NCBI RefSeq assembly: GCF_040183065.1
Contig: NC_091125.1
Coordinates: forward strand, 128,860,121-128,924,120
Length of the DNA: 64,000 nucleotides
Direction: 5' to 3'
DNA from: Periplaneta americana
Lineage: Eukaryota; Arthropoda; Insecta; Blattodea; Blattidae
Below are positions 55,851-64,000 of the stretch, piece after piece. The notes beneath the pieces are model-generated. The model did no database searches. It was not told the origin of the DNA and was given only the letters and a program-made list of their open reading frames with translations. Each line of letters opens with the position of its first letter. Positions within the stretch are counted from its first letter, which is position 1. A program made the position numbers and the translations under genes.

Positions 55851-56914
55851 TCAACATTTAAATCACAAGTCAGCTAATTTAGTAAATCCTTGTGCTCTAT
55901 AAGCAATTAAAATTTTTTTTACAATAAACTTCTAAAATTCAGTGGGACAGCATTCATTAAATAAAAAAAAACACATTTATGAACTTCACAGCTTCCTGAG
56001 CATCTTTAGAATGTATTTTCAGCGTTAAATTACTGAGAAATAAAAATTGTTTAGCTTTGTGTGAAGATTATTTGCATAAACGTATGGTATACAACTGTTT
56101 GATATAGAAATTTGTGTTATATTAAGAACAAAGCCATAGTCTTAAACTGCGTAATGAAATTAAAGATAGGAATTTACCCACAGAGACTACAAGGTTAGGT
56201 ATGCATAGAGTTGTTGTTGAAAGGGAGAGTGAGCGTAAATAGCAATGCAGGTTCATGGGAATTCTGATGTTGTATAGGCAGGATGAGGGTGTAGCTTTAT
56301 CTGGTTAACCAACCAACGAATCACAGTGCAATGTAAACAAACCAATTGAGGAGTCCACTGCAAGAGGGAGCTATGCCACAAAATTCTGATCAGTAAAATT
56401 TCAAGTTTTTAGGCACTTCCTACCGTCTGTTGCTCATTTTCCTAAACTATATAGATGTGGCAGTGCACGAGCCAATCCAGGGCCTCTGACTAATTCTAGA
56501 ATATGTCCCTTTTCGTAACAGACTTATTTTTCTCACGTTATGGTTAATGTGACATAGCTTCCTTTTGCAGCAGACTTCTCAATTGTCAAAGCACAACACT
56601 GAACTCTACGCACCAGAAACATCCCCATTCATTTCTTGTGATACACATTTCAGTTGTAATCTGGCCATACCTCAGCCTTCACGTCATTCATGACGTAACG
56701 ACAGTCTAAGCACAACTAACCTAATATCCTCATGTTGTGGTATAAATTTCTACCTTTAGTAATAATACAAAATAAAAGTCTCCTTATTTAAAGCAAGATC
56801 TGTTTAGTACCAGTACATTAAATTGCATGCAATAATTTTTGTAAATATATCTGTGGTAATCTTCATCTTACGATGTTTGGTGACGTATATACGTCCGTTG
56901 ATGTGACATATTGA
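55851..56914. other. Intron 3, unassigned
   Basis: AT-rich, nothing recognised by eye. Confidence 0.35.
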
Positions 56915-57063
56915 TGAATTTAAATACTATTATAGTCACAATCATGCCATGGTCTAGAGCGCCTGACCGGGAACAGGAAGTCGTAGGTTCGATTCCCGCT
57001 CGAGGTTGTGTAATTTTCTTTCATACCATGGCATGATTGTGACTATAATAGTATTTAAATTCA
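56915..57063 (+). mobile_element. tRNA-like sequence between perfect 38-bp inverted repeats
   Basis: 56915-56952 (TGAATTTAAATACTATTATA, then GTCACAATCATGCCATGG) is the exact reverse complement of 57026-57063. The 73-nt loop has tRNA length and contains TGGTCTAGAGCG (A-box-like) and GTAGGTTCGATTCCCG (B box), with CTCGAGG after it. The D arm is shortened relative to a normal tRNA, so it is more likely a tRNA-derived transposable unit than a working tRNA. Confidence 0.7.
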
Positions 57064-57309
57064 TTTATAACTGTGGTGTTTGATAAAAAAATGATTACTC
57101 CAAAAAACCTGTTTTGAGATACAAACATTTTTATTTATACAAATCATAATTCTAGTTTACATACAAATGTGAATGACATTAGATGGAGATATAGATATCA
57201 CGGCTATACCAAACGAAAGAGAACTGTTTTTTTTTTTATATACTTATGGCTGCACTTTCAGCTAAAAGGTCATTTTTGGAGTTACCATGTTTCTAAACAG
57301 CAGTATCTT
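57064..57309. other. Intron 3, unassigned
   Basis: AT-rich. May include the 5' part of the LINE that follows. Confidence 0.3.
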
Positions 57310-58233
57310 AAAGACAATATATTTTGCCTATTTTCATTCCATTATGTCCTACGGAATAATATTTTGAGGAAATTCTACAGAGATTAAAAATATATTCTTA
57401 TTACAAAAAAGAGCCATTAGAATAATAGTTGGAGCAAAGGCTAGAGAATCATGTAGATTATTTTTTAAAAAATTAGAGATTCCAACCTTAACAAATCAAT
57501 ACATATACTCTACAATAAATTTCCTCTTATGTAATAAAGAAAATTTTCCAACTAACTTAGCCATACACAGTATAAATACCAGCCACAGTATAAATACCAG
57601 CAGAAGGAATGATTTTCATACGCCATCATCAAATTTATCATGCTTTCAAAGGGGAGTACGTTACATGGCGATAAAAATGTTCAATAGTCTTCCTGAAGAA
57701 ATTAACCCTTTCCAGCCCAAATTAAATTGAAAATTAAAAAAATATTTTGACATGAAGGAGAAACGCTGCCCGATAGTGTTTTGTTTCGGGATTTCAGGGG
57801 TGCCAGCTATCTTAAAAATAACCAAGAATATGGCTATGATAACATATGGAGTCATTTGGCATTTTATATGCATTCTCAGAGCAGGTAAAGTGTATGATGC
57901 CATATGGAATCATTCGGCTGGAAAGGGTTAAGAATCATAGCCAAAACCCTGCATTATTTAAAGTAAAACTAAATAATTACTTAATACCTCACACTTTCTA
58001 TTCTGTAGATGAATTCTTGACATTTCACAATACTGTGTAAATATTATAATACTATTAAATGGTAAACATATTACATTGTATAAAATATTCTTGTTATTAA
58101 GATATTAATTCTGTACATATTTCATATTTGCATTTTATTGTTAAACGTAAGAATTGGACATGTTCTTTATTCTATGCTATAAAGCAAATGTAAGAATATT
58201 ATGGAACGAATAAATCTATCTATCTATCTATCT
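57310..58233 (+). mobile_element. CR1/Jockey-type LINE 3' fragment with (ATCT)n tail
   Basis: Plus strand: YFAYFHSIMSYGIIF, a TGA in place of the usual tryptophan, GNSTEIKNIFLLQKRAIRII, FFKKLEIPTLTNQYIYSTIN, MAIKMFNSLPEEI. The frame continues after the 222-bp MITE as KNHSQNPALFKVKLNNYLIP, FYSVDEFLTFHN and a stop. It ends with (ATCT)5 at 58213-58233. Joining across the TTAA duplication restores the frame, so the MITE came later. Confidence 0.88.
57702..57931. mobile_element. piggyBac-type MITE in a LINE, TTAA duplication
   Basis: TTAA (57702-57705) then CCCTTTCCAGCC at the left. GGCTGGAAAGGG then TTAA (57928-57931) at the right. 222 bp between the duplications. TTAA targets and CCC...GGG ends are diagnostic of piggyBac. 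Two inner sub-repeats ('tatggagtcatttggc' and 'tatggaatcattcggc') lie near the right end. No transposase. Confidence 0.93.
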
Positions 58234-58366
58234 GACCAAACACCAGAGATATACAGTACTGGTAGGCCTACCTAACGTAAGAAGAAATGTTTCTAAGATC
58301 AAGAGTTATTCAGTTATCAGTAGACTAATAATACTGTATTATAAAAATTTTATTTTTATTCGTCAG

Positions 58367-58527
58367 GTTATGAGAAGAAAAACGTCACGATTTCTGAGAT
58401 TTATATTAGAAATCATAAAAGTAATGAGATGTCTCTTAACTATGATTTATCACAGTTGGGCCCCTGTGGAGTTCCAAACTATGGTTATGATACCAACACA
58501 CCATGTATCATTCTGAAGTTAAACAAG
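58367..58527 (+). CDS. ATPase beta subunit exon 4 (extracellular)
   Basis: Encodes 53 residues after a split glycine codon (G|GT) and ends AACAAG|GTAAAA in phase 0. Sequence YEKKNVTISEIYIRNHKSNE, MSLNYDLSQLGPCGVPNYGY and DTNTPCIILKLNK. LGPC...GY...PCIILKLNK is the most diagnostic part of the family (second disulfide, cysteines at residues 153 and 166). NVT (residue 125) is an N-glycosylation site. At the position ten residues before the LGPC cysteine, where the family has the V-C of the first disulfide, this protein has leucine, and no partner cysteine exists upstream. Acceptor 'ttatttttattcgtcag' is good. Confidence 0.93.
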
Positions 58528-59439
58528 GTAAAATATACATATATTTTTCTTGGAGGAATATTATTAACAAAGATTGATGATATCCCTAACACTTGTATAA
58601 AATTAATACTAAGGATCTGGTAAATGTAAACAAGTTTCCTCTGTTAATTGAACAGGAAAGTTTTTGTAGACCTATCACAAGTAAATCATTGGTGATAAAA
58701 GTGTTAAAAGTTTGTCATCAAGATGTAAGTTATATAAAATTAATGTTCACAATAATGTTTGAAGGAAAATGATTAAATTGTGAATAGGAAGTAAGTATTT
58801 AATGTAAATATTTTACTTATTTTATAATCTAAAGATAATTTTCTATCGAGTTACAAGTTTGATTAAAAACAACTGAAGAGTTTAGGCCTTTTGCAGAAAG
58901 GAACTCTGCTGTAACATATCAATGAAGAACTATTTTTCAGACAGTATTATTTTATTTATGTCTCGTTTAATCTAAATATGCAGTCAATATTGATTCAATT
59001 TTGGAAAATTTAATAAATGTCACCAGGCCTACTCATATTCACTTAACATTAACCCAAAATCTAATCTACCCATCATTCCATTGACAACTTTGAAGAAGTC
59101 CGCAAAAAATACTGGTCTATGGGAAGGGGCTAGAAAGTTTGAGGACCACTTAAGTTACTTGTTTTCACTCTGAAATGATCAACTGGAAGTGACGTGTAGT
59201 CTTTACCAGTATGTTGTTTTTTAGTCAACTGTCTCAAGACAAGTCTGAACCTCACAATGAGGCAACTAGGCCAGGAGGTAATGGGGTAGGGTGGCCAGTT
59301 CGTTTCCCCCTCCATATACATCGCCGATTAGCCAACTGATAATTATTGGTGATAGTCATGCTCGAGGATGTGCAGAAAATGTCAAACATTCCAGTTAAAT
59401 GCCTCTCATTAGTGAACTAGAATTTTAGTAAGTCAATTA
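58528..59439. other. ATPase beta intron 4, left part
   Basis: AT-rich, no recognised element. Confidence 0.4.
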
Positions 59440-61990
59440 ATATTTTATTGTATTGTTGTTGTTTTCTAATGCCAGGCTTTTGACAATAAAGTCATTTGAC
59501 CTCTTGCACTCCAATATTTTTCAAAGATATTGTTATGGTCAGCCACTGAAGCACAGATTTTGAAGTGTTCTGAATCCATTTCTTGATTTGAGTTGCACAA
59601 TGGGCAGTTAGGGGACTGATATATTCCAATTCTATGCAGGTGTTTGGCCAAACAATCATGGTCTGTTGCCAATCTAAATACAGCTATAGACGATTTGCGT
59701 GGTAAATAGGGAATTAACTGTGGATTTTGATGCAGAGAGTTCCATTCTTTCCCTTGAAATTGTTTTATGAAATTTTGTTTGTTGAAGTTTAAGTATGTAG
59801 ATTTAATAAATCTTTTCACAGAGTAATACGTAGATTTAGTAATAGGTCTGTAAATAGCAGTACTGCCCTTCTTTGCTAAAGCATCCGCATTCTCGTTTCC
59901 CAGGATTCCACAATGGGATGGTGTCCATTGGAATACAATTCTTTTATTGAGTGATTTTAATTCAGAGATCATTTTAGTTATTTCTGCTGTTTAATATGAA
60001 GGTCTGTGTCTAGAGACTATTGATAGAATAGCTGCTTTGGAGTCTGACAATATAACTGCATTTTTAAATTTATTGATGTGGCATAGAAGATTTCTGAGAC
60101 TTTCACTTATTGCAATGATTTCTCCATCAAAACTTGTTGTTCCATATTTAAAAGATCTATAAAGTGAGAAGAGACAGCACGTAACACCTGCACCTGTACC
60201 TTGTTCCCTGGAGATCAAGGATCTGTCGATGTATAAATGAAGCCAGTTTTGTGGAGGGTAACTAATATTAATTGTCTCTAAAGACAATTGTTTCATTATT
60301 TCAATGTTTACTTCTGATTTCTGTATTTCTTGTGTTAAATTTAGATTATACTCTAGATTTAATAGAGTTAAAGGAATATGTATTATATGACTTTCTTGTG
60401 TTAAATTCTATCGTACCTGGTTTACATGTTTCGACCTGTTATTGGACTTCTTCAGACCATGCAGTTCTGAAGAAGACCAATAATACGTCGAAACATGTAA
60501 ACCAGGTACGATAGAATTTAACACAAGAAAGTCATATAATACATATTCCGAAGTGATACAGTATTGCATTGTATTGTACTTATTAACATTCCATGGTATT
60601 CATACATTGCTTACAGCTAGAATATGGAACAAGTCAAAAAACTTAATACCGGTACTATTATAAAGTCTTAATTTATAGTCACAGTATTAAAAGTTGTGTA
60701 ATCAAGATGTATAGAGTTAAAGGATTTGATTTAATTTGTAAGTTTTCTTTTAAATTCGGGATGTTGATTTTCTGTTTTAATTCTTGAACCATGGATATGA
60801 AAGTTTTTTGAGTTTTTAATCTACAGGGAGGACTGTATGAATGCAAATTGTTTCCTGGTAATCTGATAAGTTTTTCATATTGGATCAGTGCTTTTTCTTC
60901 TGTTGTCATTTTCATGCTGTTAATATTAGTGAGGAATCTCATAGAATCTATTGGAGTTGTTTTGATTCCACCAGTAATGAGCCTGAGAGCTTGGTTTTGA
61001 ACACGTTCTATTTCGTTTATGAAAGGTGAAGTAATTAAAATTTCTCCGCAGTATGTCAGCACTGGCTGTATAAACATTTTGTATGTAGTGTTCAAAGTAT
61101 TCCTAGAGCATCCCCATTTCTTTCCTGCTAGTCTTTTCAGAATGGAGAATCTTATACGAGCTTTTTCAGAAATATATTTCAGATGGTTGCTCCATGTTAA
61201 CTTACTATCGAAAATAACTCCAAGATATTTGGATTCATAAGTCATAGGAAGGTGTTTCCATTGTATTGGATATTGAATTCTCTTTCTTTTTTTACCAAGT
61301 GAAAATATTTGGTAGTTACTTTTGCTCAAATTGAGTGTCATCAAATTTGATGTATTCCATTCATGTTGTTGATTTAGAGCTTTAAGAGCAGAATTTTGAA
61401 TTTTGTCTCTATGTCTGTGAGATCCGGAAGTCCACAAACCTATATCATCTGCAAATAGTGCTGTTTTCATGTTTAATTCCTCTAAAAGGGAGAATAAGTA
61501 ATTTATATAAATATTGAATAAAGTTGTGCTGAGGACAGCGCCCTGAGGTAGACCTCGATATGTTTGTCTGTAGGCTAACTAGAAAGTGAGTTATTGAATT
61601 TAGTAGCAATGAATCTTTGACTAAAGAATTCTGATATCCATCTGAACATATTGCTGAAGACACCTAATTTTTGGAGTTTTAGTAATAATTTAATTCTCCA
61701 AACAGAGTCATATACTAATTGAAAGTCAATAAATATTGCCAAGGTATCTTCTTTCTTGTTAAAACTGTCTTTTATATCTTAGCCGAGGCATATGACTTGT
61801 TCATTAGTAGAGTGTAGTTGTCGAAAGCCAGCTTGTCTTGGTGATAAAAGATTTTGAGATTCTAAATACCAAGTTAATCTGTTGGAGATCACTGACTCCA
61901 TTGTTTTTGCTATCATGCTTAATAGTGCTATTGGTCGATAACTGTTAACATCATGAGCAGGTTTCCTTTTTTTGTGAATTGGTACAATGA
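59440..61990 (-). mobile_element. LINE with RT and RNase H domains (Jockey/I-like), interrupted
   Basis: Minus strand, 5' truncated near 61990. RT pieces from the 5' end: RPAHDVNSYRPIALLSMIAK-like, AGFRQLHSTNEQVICL, FIDFQLVYDSVW, then MKTALFADDIGLWTSG (FADD box, near 61440). Post-RT region 61400-60714: KYLGVIFDSKLTWSNHLKYI, YCGEILITSPF, ERVQNQALRLITGGIKTTPI. After the inserted hairpin element the frame resumes: LHLYIDRS, DGEIIAISESL, ILSDSKAAI (RNase H acidic residues), a TAA, then VFQWTPSHCGILGNENADAL and CPLCNSNQEMDSEH at the end (59466). Several stops near 61500-61800 make it inactive. Confidence 0.9.
60362..60724. mobile_element. Hairpin retroelement copy 2 with hammerhead-like cores
   Basis: 335 bp (60376-60710) between ATAGAGTTAAAGGA duplications (60362-60375, 60711-60724). 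The outer stem is the same as at 13487-13819 (attatatgactttcttgtgt ... acctggtttacatgtttcga), but the inner stem is different and shorter ('cttcttcagacc'). The plus-strand right arm reads CTGAAGA-A-GAC-loop-GTC-GAAACATGTA (60467-60499). The left arm read on the minus strand also has CTGAAGA followed by GGTCGAAACATGTA. The 3' end 'gttgtgtaatcaagatgt' matches copy 1; a 120-bp segment before it is absent there, between ACAGT repeats. Insertion is confirmed because the LINE protein reads through (SNPLTL to LNLEYNL) when it is removed. Confidence 0.8.
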
Positions 61991-62489
61991 TTGCTTTTTT
62001 TCCAAGCTGCAGGAATTGAGGTGTTCCATGATAAATTGAAAAAACTAAATAATAGATTAAATTATTACTTCCAAATGTATCTATTTATAGAAAAATTAGT
62101 TGATGTTTTTTTTCTGTTTAAAGTGTATGTTAATGGCGAAATGACCAACTTGAGTGAGAAACTAATTTTCTTTAGCTTATAGTCATTTTTCAAGAATAGA
62201 CTGTCTATTATGCTATTAGCTGCGAAACTATCATAAGTGAATACATATAACGAAGTAACGAAGTAAATGTCAGAAAACAAATAATTGAAGAGGAATATAT
62301 TCTGAACATTATTCATCCTAAAATAAATTATTATTCCTCAAGACATCAGTTATTAATTTCTGATCACATTATTTCATATGTGTTACAGGTATCTTAGACG
62401 ACAAATGAAAGAATTTGGATTAGTTATTCCAAGTTCTCACATTTTCTGCTGACTTATTTAATGATTCTTGTTTCTTTTCTGCGATATAG
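61991..62489. other. Intron 4, right part
   Basis: AT-rich. Ends with the acceptor 'tgtttcttttctgcgatatag'. No element recognised. Confidence 0.45.
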
Positions 62490-62594
62490 ATACACAAGTG
62501 GATTCCAGATTGTTATGATAGTATGACAATGCCAGACAATATGCCTTCTCGTCTACAGGAAGTTATAGAAATTACTTCTCTCAATAGCAGTGAG
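62490..62594 (+). CDS. ATPase beta subunit exon 5 (extracellular)
   Basis: Phase 0 at both ends; 35 residues: IHKWIPDCYDSMTMPDNMPS, RLQEVIEITSLNSSE. It continues the LNK of exon 4 as LNK-IHKWIPD, equivalent to the family LNK-I-(Y/F)-GW-x-P-E followed by a P-x-D/N-M/L-P segment. NSS (residue 205) is a potential N-glycosylation site. A cysteine at residue 181 (PDCYD) is not usual in the family. The donor GAG|GTGAGT is strong. The next exon should start in phase 0 with the V-W-(V/I)-S/T-C-x-G segment and is not recognised before the window ends. Confidence 0.88.
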
Positions 62595-63160
62595 GTGAGT
62601 TGTTTTGTGTTGTTATAAGAGAACACATATTATGTATATGTGGGCATATTACGAATTCAAATTCACAATTTTTTAACATATTATGATAAGTTTACCAGAC
62701 GTCCCTGTTTCCCGAGGACTGTTTCTGAATTTTGCTTTTTGTCCCAGAACAAAATTGGTCCCTGGAATGTCCCCGAATTGAATAATTTGTCTCCAGTTAT
62801 GTCCGGATTTTGAAGTTTTAATTATTATAATTTTATGAAAGTGCTGTTGAATATCACTGTGCCTTTGATGTTCATTCACAAGATATGGAATGTATATTGC
62901 TGAGATGTCCTTCAGAAAGAGAACAGTTTGAAGAGACATTCCATTATTTTTCTTCCATTGTAGATGTATTTGACTTGGATGAAATAATTTATTTTATGAA
63001 ATTTCTTGCTTGAAGAAATATGAGAAAATAACAATTAGGTAAAATTTTGAAATTCATTTTTTAGTTTTCAGAGAAGTCTGTATTGTATATTAAAAGTATT
63101 TATTTCAGTCACTGACTTCACAACATATGTTTAAGGTGTTAAACCTTTACATTACATGTT
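62595..63160. other. ATPase beta intron 5, with a hAT-like fragment
   Basis: 62690-62815 (ttaccagacgtccctgtttc, tttttgtcccagaacaaaat, gtccggattttg) resembles the inner region of the GGTGACCAT element at 10475 and may be a decayed relative. The rest is AT-rich. Confidence 0.45.
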
Positions 63161-63172
63161 TAAAAGATGTAT

Positions 63173-63206
63173 AAACGTTTTCGTTGATCAGGGCCAACAT
63201 CATCAG
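63173..63206 (-). ncRNA. Hammerhead-like core near the right edge
   Basis: Minus strand CTGATGA-T-GTTG-GCCCTGAT-CAAC-GAAAACGTTT: complete CUGAUGA and GAAA boxes separated by a 4-bp stem II, followed by AACGTT, a palindrome where stem III would be. One extra base lies between CTGATGA and the stem, as in the other copies here. No ORF is next to it, so it may be a solo Penelope-type terminal repeat. Confidence 0.5.
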
Positions 63207-63274
63207 AGATGAAGTACATTGACATGCAAACTGAACCTTATTAAAATCAACATGGTTATGATACATTTTGACAT

Positions 63275-64000
63275 TTTTATATGACAGCCCTTGTTGTCAA
63301 TTATTTAAAATACACGTGTAAGTTGCAAAGTATATATGTTTGCAAGTCTTCACACATGGAATAATAAAGTAACATGATGTAAAAGAATAAAAAATAAAAA
63401 TAATAAAATATAAAACTAAGGTAAAAATGTTGTGAATGTGAAGAGTTGAAAATTACAGTATTTGAATACATTTATTGTGTTCATATTTCTGTTTCCCATT
63501 AGGTTAAAATATGTGCATTAATGCGAAACAGAAATGAAGGGTACACGGGAAAAACGATCAAGGTCCATCAAAAATCGAAATTGAGTTAATAATGCCATAT
63601 TATAGTGGAAAGGAAGTACTATCATGTGGTCTAGCTAGTAATAAAAAATAATCGTTCTTGACATTCCACTACGTCAATTTCTATTAAATGCACACATAAG
63701 AAAGTATTAAGTGCTTAAACTTTAAATTCATTTTTCTCGAAACTTTCTAAAATGGACCTTGATTGTTATTCCCGTGTACCCTTCAAATATGAACACAATA
63801 AATGTATTCAAATACTGTAATTTGCAACTCTTCACATTCACAACATTTTTACCTTAGTTTTATGTTTTATTATTTTTATTTTTTATTCTTTTACATCAAG
63901 TTACTTTATTATTCCATGTGTGAAGACTTGCAAACATAAATACTTTGCAACTTACACGTGTATTTTAAATAATTGACAATAAGGGCTGTCATATAAGAAT
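63275..64000. repeat. Long inverted repeat, right arm cut by window end
   Basis: Left arm 63275-63568 and right arm 63752-64000 are near-identical inverted copies (atatgacagcccttgttgtc, tacacgtgtaagttgcaaag, catgtgtgaagacttgcaaa, gaagggtacacggg) around a 183-bp centre. The left arm has an extra 48 bp (63488-63535), itself ended by ATTTCTGTTTC and GAAACAGAAAT. Probably a foldback transposon in ATPase beta intron 5. Confidence 0.9.

Larger units (their letters stand above)
32269..64000 (+). other. Gene span: Na+/K+-ATPase beta subunit, 3' end outside window
   Basis: Five coding exons in one orientation, with phases 1-1-1-0-0 that join without frame errors, give 208 residues: a short cytosolic tail, one transmembrane helix and the first half of the extracellular domain. 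The introns are 126 bp, 3.2 kb, 22.4 kb and 4.0 kb. The family is about 300 residues, so some 90 residues (including the second half with the conserved YYPYY-type segment and the last disulfide) must lie beyond the right edge. Intron 3 holds at least fifteen recognisable mobile elements. Gene name is left empty because insects have several beta paralogues. Confidence 0.88.

Noticed and set aside
63497-63590. Possible sixth ATPase beta exon beginning after 'cccattag' with VKICALMRNRNE.
   Set aside because: The phase fits, but the segment is mostly the 48-bp palindromic insertion in the inverted repeat, lacks the expected W-(V/I)-x-C-x-G pattern and reaches a stop soon after.

Overview
The window is 64 kb of AT-rich animal nuclear DNA, most likely from a cockroach or close relative (Blattodea). 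The evidence is spliced genes with GT-AG introns, dense young and old transposable elements, and tRNA-headed SINEs. RTE-like LINE fragments end in the '[10 protein letters not shown] ... AQDRDRWRAYV' carboxy-terminus that I associate with cockroach genomes. There are no operons, rRNA genes or CRISPR arrays, and most short open frames are noise.

Two host genes are supported. On the minus strand, one exon at 19116-19509 encodes the start of the TBC (Rab-GAP) domain of a Skywalker/TBC1D24-type protein. On the plus strand, five exons from 32269 to 62594 encode the first 208 residues of a Na+/K+-ATPase beta subunit. All five splice phases agree. The carboxy-terminal exon or exons lie past the right edge. 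Intron 3 alone is 22.4 kb and is filled with mobile elements. The beta subunit is divergent: the first disulfide pair of the family is missing.

Region by region: 1-19 kb is intergenic or intronic, with a MITE inside a SINE, a mariner relic, SINE families, several MITEs and an hAT-like element carrying a nested SINE. 19-32 kb holds the Skywalker exon, a 730-bp hAT element with a perfect 8-bp target duplication, a Mutator-like relic with repeated termini, another mariner relic, and two 5'-truncated RTE-like LINE insertions with 15-16 bp target duplications. 32-64 kb is the ATPase beta gene. Its introns hold mariner-type relics, an 82-bp tandem repeat, nested LINE/MITE composites, a Tc1/mariner-type element with TA duplications, a Penelope-like element fragment with a GIY-YIG endonuclease, a piggyBac-type MITE inside a LINE, a LINE with RT and RNase H domains, and a long inverted repeat at the right edge.

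The most unusual signal is a group of hammerhead-ribozyme-like cores (CTGANGA, short stem, GAAA, then a palindrome). Two 333-335 bp hairpin elements (13487-13819 and 60376-60710) share a 3' end, have 12-14 bp target duplications, and carry such cores in their arms. A related core lies next to the Penelope GIY-YIG fragment and another near 63.2 kb. This suggests a non-autonomous, Penelope-type hairpin retroelement with self-cleaving RNA motifs. It is a hypothesis from reading the sequence, not a demonstrated ribozyme.
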